A stretch of DNA of 12,061 nucleotides from an uncultured Ruminococcus sp. (GTDB taxonomy: Bacteria; Bacillota; Clostridia; Oscillospirales; Ruminococcaceae). Shown here piece by piece: positions 1 through 7,083 of this stretch. The DNA is taken from contig CAMWRL010000046.1 in the NCBI GenBank assembly GCA_947176685.1, forward strand, positions 1-12,061, in the 5' to 3' direction. Every line of letters begins with the position of its first letter. Position 1 is the first letter of the stretch. Below the pieces are notes generated by a model. It did not search any database and had not been told where the DNA came from. It saw only the letters and a list, made by a program, of their open reading frames with translations. The translations under genes were made by a program, and so were the position numbers.

Positions 1-10
1 CCTTATAATT

Positions 11-48
11 ATACCGGCTAAACAACTGTTTAACCGGTATATTTTTTT
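11..48 (+). terminator. Rho-independent terminator for a plus-strand gene left of the window
   Basis: Bases 11-23 and 28-40 form a 13-bp stem around the loop AACT, followed by a run of seven T at 42-48, so the terminator reads toward the plus direction. The pair 18/33 is a C-A mismatch in plus-strand RNA but a G-U wobble in minus-strand RNA. The stem is therefore better paired on the minus strand, where it lies just after the penicillin-binding protein stop, but that side has no good U tract. It probably ends a plus-strand gene entering from the left and may serve partly as the end of the convergent gene. Confidence 0.75.
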
Positions 49-68
49 ACAGATTAATTTTTATCGGC

Positions 69-2633
69 TTACCATATACCGTCAGCACCGGCATTCCATG
101 TACTGTCACCGCTGGAGTAATCTCCACCAGTGCCGGAATCCCAAGTTCCTCCGTCAGCACCAGAGTCCCAAGTTCCTCCACCAGTACCGCTGTCCCAAGT
201 GTTTCCACCGGTACCGGAATCCCAAGTGTTTCCGCCAGTGCCGGAATCCCAAGTTCCTCCGCCTGTACCGCTGTTCCAAGTGTTTCCGCCTGTACCGTAA
301 TCCCATGTATTATTTGACCATGTATTATTATTGTTGTTGTTTGTGGATGACGTATTGCCCGATGAGCCGTTTGAAAGATAACCCGTATGCGAACCTGTGC
401 AGACAGGAGCGTTTGTAGACTTCCAGTAACCTGTTATACCCTTTGAACAGTACTGACCGGCGATATTGCCGCTGTACGGACACATAGGTGATGAAATAAC
501 AGAATCAACGGGGTCAAAGTCAGCTCCGGTATCGGGGAACATTGTATTTGCATATTCGCCTATGATGTTCTGCCATACCTGCGCAGACTTGAAGTTTGAC
601 GGCAGTGAAAGGTCACGGTGATAATATTTGTAACCTACTGTAATGCCGGCTACAAAGTCTCTCGTAAGTCCCACGAAAGCTTCATCATACCAGTTATCAG
701 TTGTACCTGTCTTGCCGACAACAACCTTGTTGCTCAGACGTGCCGCTGTACCTGTACCATTTTCAACGACGTTTTTCATAAGTCTGTTCATAACCCAAGC
801 GGTTTCGTCACTTACGGCATATCTTGCGTTGCCGTCATTTTCGTAAATGATTTTCTGGTCGCTGTCCTCGATTTTAGTAACGATATGTGCGTCATTGTAA
901 ACGCCCTTGTTGCCGTAAGGCAGGTATGCATTTACAAGGTTTTCGAGAGTTATACCATAGTGCAACGCTCCGAGCGCAAGTGGTGCAATATCCTTATCGT
1001 GTTCTTCGTCAAGCTCGAGACCGAGATTTTTTGTACAAAATTCATATACAGCTTCCGGAGTAAGCGTCTGACAGAGCTGTGCTGGAACAGTATTGAATGA
1101 CTGCTGAAGGAAATAATAAACGCTGTGCGTACTATAAGAAAGTGTATTACCATAGTTTGTAGGCCAATCCTTGCCGTTTGAGTCTTTCATGATAGGCGCA
1201 TCACGGAAAGGCGTACCCCAGTGTATAATATCATTTTCAAGGGCAAGCGCATACGTTGAAATAGGCTTCATTGTTGAACCTACCTGACGACGTTCCTGAA
1301 CGGCGTAACTCGTTGAAAGTGAAGTGGTTTTTTCGCCCCAGTCACCTGCGAGAGCCTTTACAGAGCCGTCATAGTTGAGTGCTACAAACGCAACGTGCGG
1401 TAAATATTCTTCTGATTGACCGTCGCCGTCTATGTCCGCCCAACGCCTTACACTGTCCACGTTTACAAGGTTGCTGAGGTCAAGGAATTTTTCCTCAACA
1501 TATTTCTGCATAGTGTCGTCAACTGTTGAATAAATCTTGTAACCGCCCTTATTTATACGGGCATAAGCCTGAGCTTCATCTATGTTGTATTCTTTCATCA
1601 TAAAGTCCGCAACTTCATAATACATAGCGTCAACAACCCACGAATAGGCTTTCTGTTCCTGCTCCATTTCTTCGGCAAGGTCTTCGGGGTGCAAACGCAG
1701 ATATTCTTCTGAATCAGTATATACAAGTTTTGTATTAAGATACTTCTGATATTCATCAAAGGTTATCGCACCGTTCTTGTAAAGCTGATACAGAACATAA
1801 CGCTGACGTTCCTTGTTGTTGGCTCGTCCGTCAACAATCATTCTGTTGTTTTCGTTGTAAGTTTCAACGAAAGGTCCGTAGAACTCGGGAGATTTCGGGA
1901 TTGCCGCAAGTACGGCGGCTTCCGGAACAGTCAGTTCGTCAACATTTTTTCCGAAGTACCGGATAGATGCAAGCTGTATGCCGTTTATAGGACCGCCGAA
2001 TCCGATATAATTAAGGTATTCTTCCAGAATTTCGTCTTTGGTGTAAGTTCTTTCAAGCTGCATTGCCCTGAATATCTCACGTATTTTACGCTGCGGCGAC
2101 TGTTCCTTATCACCCGTAAGGTTTTTGATAAGCTGCTGGGTAATTGTCGAACCACCCTGATTAGTGTCGTAGAAGTGAAGGAACATATTAACAAATGCTG
2201 ACAAGGTACGTTTATAGTCAACGCCCTCGTGAACATAAAAACGTTCGTCTTCCGTGTAGACAAAAGCATCTCTTACGTGCTGGGGTATTCTTTCAATCGA
2301 AACCGGAATACGCTGAACGTCAGTTTTTACACGGTTAAGTATGACAATTTCATCTTTGCCGTCCTCGTTTTTCTGAATACCATAGAAATAGGTATCACTT
2401 CCGGACTCAAGCTCCTGAAGTGTGACAGTTGCCGAATCGTCCATAAAGTCGAGGACGTAAACAGTAAGTGCCGTTGCCACGATAGTACCGGTAATGACCA
2501 TAACAAGAAACAGCGATAACAAAGTCGTTGAGATTACAGCCAGAAGTTTTTTCAAAATCCTGACGGGAAGACTTTGTTTTTTCTTTTTCTTGCGCTTACC
2601 GGTCTGCTGAACAGTATTATTTGTGTTATTCAT
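69..2633 (-). CDS. Class A penicillin-binding protein (bifunctional transglycosylase/transpeptidase), PBP1A type
   Basis: This 854-residue enzyme polymerises lipid II into glycan strands and cross-links the stem peptides on the outer face of the membrane. A Lys-rich cytoplasmic head (residues 13-19) precedes one membrane anchor at about 30-61. The GT51 glycosyltransferase domain shows EDERFYVHEG at 128-137, with the likely catalytic Glu128, and QGGSTITQQ at 159-167. The transpeptidase domain has all three motifs: STMK at 453-456 with nucleophile Ser453, SFN at 512-514 and KTG at 641-643. After about residue 700 come Cys718, Cys729 and Cys745, a poly-Asn stretch, and seven 9-residue Trp/Gly repeats ending near the C-terminus. 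The start is supported by GGAGA at 2641-2645, seven bases upstream. It is divergent from the BofC-like gene and monocistronic as far as seen. It could be called pbpA, ponA or mrcA; the class assignment is certain, the paralog name is not. Confidence 0.95.
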   Translation of the reverse strand: MNNTNNTVQQTGKRKKKKKQSLPVRILKKLLAVISTTLLSLFLVMVITGTIVATALTVYVLDFMDDSATVTLQELESGSDTYFYGIQKNEDGKDEIVILNRVKTDVQRIPVSIERIPQHVRDAFVYTEDERFYVHEGVDYKRTLSAFVNMFLHFYDTNQGGSTITQQLIKNLTGDKEQSPQRKIREIFRAMQLERTYTKDEILEEYLNYIGFGGPINGIQLASIRYFGKNVDELTVPEAAVLAAIPKSPEFYGPFVETYNENNRMIVDGRANNKERQRYVLYQLYKNGAITFDEYQKYLNTKLVYTDSEEYLRLHPEDLAEEMEQEQKAYSWVVDAMYYEVADFMMKEYNIDEAQAYARINKGGYKIYSTVDDTMQKYVEEKFLDLSNLVNVDSVRRWADIDGDGQSEEYLPHVAFVALNYDGSVKALAGDWGEKTTSLSTSYAVQERRQVGSTMKPISTYALALENDIIHWGTPFRDAPIMKDSNGKDWPTNYGNTLSYSTHSVYYFLQQSFNTVPAQLCQTLTPEAVYEFCTKNLGLELDEEHDKDIAPLALGALHYGITLENLVNAYLPYGNKGVYNDAHIVTKIEDSDQKIIYENDGNARYAVSDETAWVMNRLMKNVVENGTGTAARLSNKVVVGKTGTTDNWYDEAFVGLTRDFVAGITVGYKYYHRDLSLPSNFKSAQVWQNIIGEYANTMFPDTGADFDPVDSVISSPMCPYSGNIAGQYCSKGITGYWKSTNAPVCTGSHTGYLSNGSSGNTSSTNNNNNNTWSNNTWDYGTGGNTWNSGTGGGTWDSGTGGNTWDSGTGGNTWDSGTGGGTWDSGADGGTWDSGTGGDYSSGDSTWNAGADGIW
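120..308 (-). repeat. Seven tandem 27-bp repeats encoding a 9-residue TW(D/N)SGTGG(N/G) unit
   Basis: Residues 776-838 of the penicillin-binding protein consist of seven in-frame 9-residue units, each beginning Thr-Trp and usually continuing Asp-Ser-Gly-Thr-Gly-Gly. At the DNA level this is a 27-bp tandem repeat with mostly synonymous or Asn/Gly variation, so units can be gained or lost without breaking the frame. A low-complexity Gly/Ser/Asn/Asp tail on class A PBPs is common in Firmicutes. The regularly spaced Trp is more distinctive and might contact glycan or wall polymer, but that function is inferred. Confidence 0.9.
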
Positions 2634-2691
2634 TTTGTTTTCTCCGTACCTTAAACGGTAGCAGCTCCTTTCTGATATTTATATATTTTAT

Positions 2692-2720
2692 ATTATACCA
2701 CATTTTTTTACAGATGTTAA
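2692..2720 (-). promoter_or_regulatory. Sigma-A-type promoter of the penicillin-binding protein gene
   Basis: Read on the minus strand, TTAACA (2715-2720) and TATAAT (2692-2697) are separated by exactly 17 bases. That is five of six consensus at -35 and a perfect -10. Transcription would begin near 2685, about 50 bases before the start codon. Confidence 0.75.
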
Positions 2721-2748
2721 GGGTTTTCCGAAAAAAAACCTCTTTTTG

Positions 2749-2754
2749 TATAAT
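2749..2754 (+). promoter_or_regulatory. Candidate -10 box of the BofC-like gene
   Basis: A perfect TATAAT lies 55 bases before the BofC-like start codon, preceded by TTTTTG. The position 17 bases upstream (TTCCGA, 2726-2731) is only a 3/6 match to the -35 consensus, so the promoter is weak, needs an activator, or uses another sigma factor. It stands back-to-back with the promoter of the divergent penicillin-binding protein gene. Confidence 0.4.
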
Positions 2755-2809
2755 TTAGCAAAAACCGCCAATAATATTGACAGGAAATTCATTAAAGGGG
2801 GTAAATTTT

Positions 2810-3148
2810 ATGAAAAAAATCATCAGCCGGAAAACACTTTTCGTTATAATTACTGCAATGGCAGTATCAGGATTCATAATAATATGCACACTTGCCCAGA
2901 GCGTCCGGCATACGAAAATCCAGACCAGATTTGCCGCAAACGTTCCGGAAGTAGTACAGCCCGAATGCATTGTGCGTGAATACAACGGCAAAATAGGAGT
3001 ATTCCGTGGGTCAGGCGACAAGCCTTACAGAATTATTGACTATGATGTAAGTCTGCTGTCCGACTATGACCGTGAACAGCTTTCGGGCGGAATGGTTATG
3101 GAATCCGATGAGCAGTTAAGGCAGTTTATTGAAGATATGTCGGGTTAA
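2810..3148 (+). CDS. Small membrane-anchored protein with BofC-like C-terminal domain
   Basis: The gene encodes 112 residues. A short basic N-terminus is followed by one hydrophobic segment (about 10-30), a linker, and a C-terminal domain from about residue 52. That domain starts with VREYNGKIGVF, continues through a Pro-Tyr-Arg strand, and ends in an acidic helix. This resembles the BofC C-terminal domain in small clostridial proteins. In Bacillus, BofC is a forespore-made intermembrane protein that restrains pro-sigma-K processing; only the domain is shared here, so that role is not implied. The start at 2810 follows a strong AAAGGGGG at 2794-2802, and an upstream in-frame start at 2777 is less likely. 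Its stop overlaps the stop of the convergent flavin reductase gene by four bases (TTAA). Family assignment is from pattern recall only. Confidence 0.75.
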   Translation: MKKIISRKTLFVIITAMAVSGFIIICTLAQSVRHTKIQTRFAANVPEVVQPECIVREYNGKIGVFRGSGDKPYRIIDYDVSLLSDYDREQLSGGMVMESDEQLRQFIEDMSG

Positions 3149-3723
3149 GACTTTTTTTGTTTTTTCTTTTTCCTGACGGAATATCCGAAATCGCCGAGTT
3201 TTCTGCCAAGTGCAAAATATTCCCCGTGTGCATACGCCGTAAGTCCGCACTGCTGAAGATTAAGTTTGCCTTTGCTGTCGATGTACTTTTCGTCAACGTC
3301 AACGCTTACTATTTCTGCAAGAAACATTGTGTGACTGCCCAGCGGCTTGACTTCTGTCACACGGCACTCCAGAGATACCGGACATTCCTCAATAAGAGGA
3401 ACGCTCAGTTTCTGGGACGGCACGGTATGAAATCCGCACGCTTCAAACTTATTCATATCCCGACCGCTTTTTACTCCGCAGAAGTCCGTCTGCTTCACCA
3501 TAGCGGAAGTGGTCAGATTTATAACGAACTCTCCGAACTTTTCGATTATGTCATATGAAAAACGCTCCGGTCTTACTGAAATATATGTCATAGGCGGACG
3601 GGTACAGCATATTCCCGTCCAGCCGACTGTCATGACGTTGGGACTTTCCATAGTACCGCAGGTTACAAGTGCCGCCGGCACGGGCGCAAGCAATGCACTG
3701 CCTTTCCAGAATTGTTTAGCCAT
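3145..3723 (-). CDS. Flavin reductase-like (flavoredoxin family) FMN-binding protein
   Basis: The 192-residue cytoplasmic protein has the FMN-binding split-barrel pattern of flavin reductase domain proteins. The pattern includes an N-terminal Pro-rich strand (LLAPVPAALVTCG), the segment VMTVGWTGICCTRPPMTYISV at about 30-50, and RPERFSYDII followed by GEFVINL. Members bind FMN and pass electrons to it or from it; the physiological partner cannot be told here. The C-terminus ends in a Lys-rich tail (RKKKKQKKS), encoded by the T-rich stretch just after the BofC-like stop. An open frame extends upstream to 3888, but the true start is ATG at 3723: GGAGGTGAT directly precedes it and the upstream extension crosses the promoter. 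It is probably monocistronic. Confidence 0.9.
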   Translation of the reverse strand: MAKQFWKGSALLAPVPAALVTCGTMESPNVMTVGWTGICCTRPPMTYISVRPERFSYDIIEKFGEFVINLTTSAMVKQTDFCGVKSGRDMNKFEACGFHTVPSQKLSVPLIEECPVSLECRVTEVKPLGSHTMFLAEIVSVDVDEKYIDSKGKLNLQQCGLTAYAHGEYFALGRKLGDFGYSVRKKKKQKKS

Positions 3724-3747
3724 AATATCACCTCCAGACCACTTATA

Positions 3748-3776
3748 ATTATAACACCCGAAAAGACTTTTTTCAA
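3748..3776 (-). promoter_or_regulatory. Sigma-A-type promoter of the flavin reductase-like gene
   Basis: On the minus strand TTGAAA (3771-3776) and a perfect TATAAT (3748-3753) are spaced by 17 bases. Transcription would begin near 3741, with GGAGGTGAT in the short leader just before the ATG at 3723. Confidence 0.8.
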
Positions 3777-3797
3777 GATTTTCCGTCAATTTTCTGC

Positions 3798-3863
3798 TGA
3801 GGAAAAAATTTGATGACAGACTGCATATTCCGACAAAATATGACCTCTGCATTATAGTATAAT
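3798..3863 (+). promoter_or_regulatory. Candidate promoter region of the spoIIA operon (sigma-H-like and TATAAT elements)
   Basis: Two alternatives are visible. AGGAAAA at 3800-3806, then 13 bases, then ACTGCATAT at 3820-3828 resembles the sigma-H pattern (RnAGGAwWW, 11-12 bases, RnnGAATwW), with one mismatch in the GAAT core and one extra spacer base. Sigma-H control of spoIIA is established in Bacillus subtilis. A perfect TATAAT also lies at 3858-3863, but no good -35 sits at 17 bases and transcription from it would start almost at the ribosome binding site. Confidence 0.35.
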
Positions 3864-3893
3864 AAATGTAAATACAGGAGGAGGACAACCATT

Positions 3894-4199
3894 ATGACTA
3901 TTGACATAAAATCCGCAGACGGTCACGCCGTAGCGTTTCTGAACGGTGAAATAGACCACCATAACGCTCAGGAAATCCGTACCACACTTGACAAGTACAT
4001 AATAACCGTACAACCGTCCGAACTGACTATGGATTTCGGAAATATAACCTTTATGGACAGTTCCGGAATAGGTCTGATAATGGGCAGAAGCCGTTTAATG
4101 CGTGAGTGCGGCGGAAGCCTTGAAGTACGCAATCCACAGCCATATATACGGCGTGTGCTGAAACTTGCCGGTATGGAGAGACTTGTAAAAATAACCTGA
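3894..4199 (+). CDS. spoIIAA: SpoIIAA, anti-sigma F factor antagonist
   Basis: The 101-residue STAS-domain protein is the switch partner that releases sigma F. In its unphosphorylated form it binds SpoIIAB and displaces the sigma factor; SpoIIAB inactivates it by serine phosphorylation, and SpoIIE (not in this window) reactivates it. GEIDHHNA at 18-25 matches the GELDHHTA region of the Bacillus protein. FMDSSGIGLIMGR at 53-65 is the phosphorylation loop, with Ser56 corresponding to Bacillus Ser58. The ATG follows AGGAGGAGG at 3877-3885. It is the first gene of the operon, with 15 bases to spoIIAB. Confidence 0.96.
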   Translation: MTIDIKSADGHAVAFLNGEIDHHNAQEIRTTLDKYIITVQPSELTMDFGNITFMDSSGIGLIMGRSRLMRECGGSLEVRNPQPYIRRVLKLAGMERLVKIT

Positions 4200-4214
4200 A
4201 GGAGTAAAAAATCT

Positions 4215-4655
4215 ATGGAAATACTTAACGAAATAAAGTTCACTGTACCGTCGCTTTCGGTCAACGAAAGTACGTCAAGAGCTGTAGTGTCGTCATTTCT
4301 GACGCAGACAGACCCCACTGTTGAAGAACTTTCCGATATACGCACGGCAGTTTCAGAAGCAGTTACCAACGCTATAGTACACGGTTACAGACATTCCAAA
4401 GGCAATATTGAAATAACCGTCCGGCTGCTACCGAAAAGGGAAATTTACATAAAAATCCGTGACAAGGGCTGCGGCATTCCCGACATAAAAAAAGCTATGC
4501 AGCCGCTTTTCACGACCGCACCCGAAGAAGAACGTTCAGGACTGGGATTTTCCGTAATGGAGTCTTTTATGGACAAGCTTACGGTAAAAAGCACGGTCAA
4601 TCAAGGTACAACGGTTATAATGCGTAAGAGGCTTGCTGTACATGGAAACTGTTAA
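4215..4655 (+). CDS. spoIIAB: SpoIIAB, anti-sigma F factor and serine kinase
   Basis: This 146-residue GHKL-type ATPase holds sigma F inactive and phosphorylates SpoIIAA. The N box SEAVTNAIVHGY (47-58) carries Glu48 and Asn52. The G1 box DKGCGIPDI (83-91) follows, and the G2 region RSGLGFSVM (107-115) closes the ATP lid. Length matches the family. The start at 4215 is preceded by GAAGGAG, which overlaps the end of spoIIAA. Its last 14 bases overlap the start of sigF, so SpoIIAB and SigF production is probably translationally coupled, which would help keep sigma factor and inhibitor in balance. Confidence 0.96.
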   Translation: MEILNEIKFTVPSLSVNESTSRAVVSSFLTQTDPTVEELSDIRTAVSEAVTNAIVHGYRHSKGNIEITVRLLPKREIYIKIRDKGCGIPDIKKAMQPLFTTAPEEERSGLGFSVMESFMDKLTVKSTVNQGTTVIMRKRLAVHGNC

Positions 4656-5298
4656 AAAACCACTTGCGGAAGAAAATTTAGGACTTGTACATCTATGTGC
4701 GAATAAGTTCCGTGGACGGGGTATTGATTATGAAGAATTATATTCAGCCGGATGCGTGGGACTTCTCAAAGCCGTAAAGGCTTTTGATACGGAACGGGGC
4801 GTTAAGTTTTCAACATATGCCGTACCCGTGATTCTGGGCGAAATAAAAAGGCTTTTCCGTGACGGCGGTACTATCAAAGTGAGCCGGAGTTTAAAAGAGC
4901 TGTCAATGCGGTTACAGAAAATCTGCGAGGAGTTCAGACACCGTGAGTGCAGAGAACCTACTATAAGCGAGTTGGCGGAGATTTCCGGCGAACCGGAAGA
5001 AAACGTGTCAGAAGCACTTTGTGTAAGTCAGCCGTTGTTGTCGCTGACGGCATCGGACGACGACGAGGGACAAATAGATATTCCGTCAGAATCTCCCGAT
5101 GAAGCTATAGTTGACTTGCTGGCACTCCGGCAGATAATGTCACGCCTTGACCAGAAAGACCGCATATTGCTTGAACTGCGGTATTTCAGGAACTTCACGC
5201 AATCAAGAACTGCTCAGACTCTCAATATGACACAAGTACAGGTTTCAAGGCGTGAAAAAAAGCTCCTCACACAAATGCGCAAGGAACTACTTGAATAA
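4642..5298 (+). CDS. sigF: RNA polymerase sigma factor SigF (early forespore)
   Basis: The 218-residue sigma-70 family protein directs early forespore transcription. Region 2 spans about 12-75 and includes DYEELYSAGCVGLLKAVKAF and FSTYAVPVILGEIKRLFRDG. It is followed by IKVSRSLKEL, a stretch highly characteristic of SigF/SigG. Region 3 lies at about 85-130 and region 4 at about 160-210, with a helix-turn-helix at 185-205. I chose ATG 4642 because AAGAGG (4626-4631) lies ten bases upstream; the in-frame TTG at 4633 would sit on top of that site. Bacillus SigF is about 255 residues, and the missing part is the N-terminal helix before region 2. Position after spoIIAB identifies it as SigF rather than SigG. 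Its stop abuts the hemW stop. Confidence 0.95.
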   Translation: METVKKPLAEENLGLVHLCANKFRGRGIDYEELYSAGCVGLLKAVKAFDTERGVKFSTYAVPVILGEIKRLFRDGGTIKVSRSLKELSMRLQKICEEFRHRECREPTISELAEISGEPEENVSEALCVSQPLLSLTASDDDEGQIDIPSESPDEAIVDLLALRQIMSRLDQKDRILLELRYFRNFTQSRTAQTLNMTQVQVSRREKKLLTQMRKELLE

Positions 5299-6393
5299 TC
5301 AGAAAACAAGATATTCTATCACTGAATTGGACACCAGAAAACCTTCCGGAGTAAGTGATATATGATTTCCGTTATAATTTATGTATCCCGACTTTATAAG
5401 TACGGGAATTTTTTTCAATATACCGTCCCTGTACTCCGGAAAATCGTCAAGGTCAAGACCCTCCGCAAGCCGCAGACGAAGCATTGCGTATTCCTCAAAA
5501 GTACACGGATTCGGGTCAGTTATTGTAATTTTCTGAACGGGACGGTTTATAAAGTCCCGTAAGACCCTGTCAACCGAAAAACGCCTGCCGTTATAGCACG
5601 AGTGCGCCGAAGCTCCGATACCTATGTAGTCAAGGCATTTCCAGTAACGGCAGTTGTGACGGCTTTCAAAGCCCCTGCGTGCAAAGTTTGACACTTCATA
5701 TTGTGCAAATCCCCTGTCCCCTAAAAGTTTAACCATTTCCAGATATAACTCCGCTGTTGTATCATCATCGGGCAGAATGTTTTTTATTTTATCGCAGTCA
5801 AACGGCGTACCAGATTCAGTTTTGAGGATATATCCCGAAATATGCTGTATTGGCAGACTGGTTATTCTGTCAAGCGTATACCGCAGACTATCCGGCGACT
5901 GTTCCGGAAGCGCAATCATCACATCACATGAGATATTTTCAAAGCCTGCTCCGTAAGCATCTGTTATGGCTTTTTCAGCCCTGTCCGCCGAATGCGTACG
6001 CCCTAAGAATTTCAGTTCACTGTCAACCATAGACTGCAAACCGACTGACAGACGATTTACTCCGGCTTTGCGGAGATTTTCAAGTTTTCGGAAATCAACG
6101 GTATTCGGATTGGCTTCAAGGGTTATTTCAGCGTCTGCGGACAATCTGAAATTTCTGTTTATTTCGTCAAGTATCATTCCGACCTGTTCCGGACTTAAAA
6201 GTGACGGCGTACCTCCTCCGAAGTACACGGTATCAGTTATTTTTGACTTGTCGGAATATACCCTGAGATTGCGCACTACCGCCACGACATATTCTGAAAC
6301 CGTATCTTTGCGGAAACTCTCCGAATAAAAATCGCAGTAGGCGCATTTTCTGCCGCAGAACGGTATGTGGATATATATTCCCAGAGAGTTCAT
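5299..6393 (-). CDS. hemW: HemW-like radical SAM haem chaperone (formerly coproporphyrinogen III oxidase-like HemN)
   Basis: The 364-residue protein starts with a radical SAM domain. The 4Fe-4S ligands are Cys13, Cys17 and Cys20 in CGRKCAYCDF. The motif continues Cys-x-Phe rather than the Cys-x-Cys of true HemN, which marks HemW, a protein that binds haem and helps insert it into respiratory enzymes. GGGTPS at 59-64 is the SAM-binding glycine motif, and the HemN C-terminal domain is seen around YAMLRLRLAEGLDLDDF. No convincing ribosome binding site precedes the start. The ATG overlaps the stop of the upstream zinc-ribbon gene (TAATG), so translation is probably coupled. It is the last gene of the lepA operon. 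Confidence 0.93.
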   Translation of the reverse strand: MNSLGIYIHIPFCGRKCAYCDFYSESFRKDTVSEYVVAVVRNLRVYSDKSKITDTVYFGGGTPSLLSPEQVGMILDEINRNFRLSADAEITLEANPNTVDFRKLENLRKAGVNRLSVGLQSMVDSELKFLGRTHSADRAEKAITDAYGAGFENISCDVMIALPEQSPDSLRYTLDRITSLPIQHISGYILKTESGTPFDCDKIKNILPDDDTTAELYLEMVKLLGDRGFAQYEVSNFARRGFESRHNCRYWKCLDYIGIGASAHSCYNGRRFSVDRVLRDFINRPVQKITITDPNPCTFEEYAMLRLRLAEGLDLDDFPEYRDGILKKIPVLIKSGYINYNGNHISLTPEGFLVSNSVIEYLVF

Positions 6394-6728
6394 TAATAGT
6401 TAAGTCTTATAGCCTCAGTCATCTTAAAGCAGAAGGCATTGACAAGTCGGGGAATCAGGAATATTGATATTATAAGTCCGGCAACAACGAATATTTCATA
6501 GTTTACGTCACCGACAGCGAAGTTTTCGGGGTGCAGATATGTATACACAACTCCTGCAAAGGCTATAAGCGTGTATACAGCGTTGAAAATCGTAGCACCC
6601 TTGCCGTTTACGCAGCGTGTGCCGCATTCCGAACACTCACGCCCTCTGGAGTTCATTTGACCTGCCAGAGCCTTTGTCAACGGGTTGAAAGTCTTTTCCC
6701 CGCAGTGGGGACAGGTATATATACTCAT
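6393..6728 (-). CDS. Zinc-ribbon membrane protein of unknown function
   Basis: This 111-residue protein begins with MSIYTCPHCGEKTFNPL. Two Cys pairs, Cys6/Cys9 and Cys32/Cys35 (with Cys39 nearby), form a probable cytoplasmic zinc ribbon. Two hydrophobic helices follow at about 47-65 and 78-98, then a short tail. The frame is open further upstream, but the ATG at 6728 has GAAAGGA (6739-6745) about ten bases before it, and the zinc ribbon begins immediately. That binding site lies inside the end of the preceding gene. I do not recognise a named family beyond generic zinc-ribbon domain proteins, and no function is assigned. Confidence 0.8.
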   Translation of the reverse strand: MSIYTCPHCGEKTFNPLTKALAGQMNSRGRECSECGTRCVNGKGATIFNAVYTLIAFAGVVYTYLHPENFAVGDVNYEIFVVAGLIISIFLIPRLVNAFCFKMTEAIRLNY

Positions 6729-6735
6729 AGTTTTT

Positions 6736-7074
6736 TTATCCTTTCTTTTGTTTAAGAGGTTTAAGCCTTCGGACAGGAATACGCCTTTTCTGAGACTTAC
6801 GATGTGTAACGAATTTTTCCGCATACGTCACAATAAGTCCCGACAGTAACAGCATTTCCAGAACTTTGATATCCTCAGAGCTGAAATCCGACAGTTTCCC
6901 GATAATTCCGAAAACAATAATAATAAGAATATATCTCGCCGGAGTTATACTGTAAACAAAATACCTCAGTTTTCTTATAAATTTCCCTGCATAGAGTTTG
7001 TCGCTTGTGCAGACAACAATCAAATCTGCCAGTACCATCAGTATTGAAACAAAAAGTATCAACATTCCGACCAT
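6736..7074 (-). CDS. Small three-helix membrane protein, unknown function
   Basis: The 112-residue protein has hydrophobic segments at about 1-22, 46-60 and 71-86, and a strongly basic C-terminal tail (HRKSQKRRIPVRRLKPLKQKKG at 91-112). The start at 7074 is supported by AAGGTGAT, which overlaps the lepA stop; only nine bases separate the genes. Size and helix pattern are loosely holin-like, but there is no phage context and the gene is locked in the lepA-hemW operon, so I do not call it a holin. The basic tail could contact RNA, ribosomes or phospholipid; this is speculation. Confidence 0.75.
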   Translation of the reverse strand: MVGMLILFVSILMVLADLIVVCTSDKLYAGKFIRKLRYFVYSITPARYILIIIVFGIIGKLSDFSSEDIKVLEMLLLSGLIVTYAEKFVTHRKSQKRRIPVRRLKPLKQKKG

Positions 7075-7083
7075 AGTATCACC

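Noticed and set aside
98..418. Open frame opposite the penicillin-binding protein repeats
   Set aside because: It is a shadow of the 27-bp repeats, Tyr/Arg/Cys-rich with no ribosome binding site, and lies inside a clear gene.
618..1100. 160-residue plus-strand frame inside the penicillin-binding protein gene
   Set aside because: It is antisense to the transpeptidase domain, has no ribosome binding site, and its composition is that of a reverse-frame shadow.
3724..3888. N-terminal extension of the flavin reductase frame
   Set aside because: It crosses a TTGAAA/TATAAT promoter and the GGAGGTGAT site; the ATG at 3723 gives the normal family start.
6736..7074. Holin call for the three-helix protein
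   Set aside because: Only size and hydrophobicity fit; there is no endolysin or phage context and it sits in a housekeeping operon.
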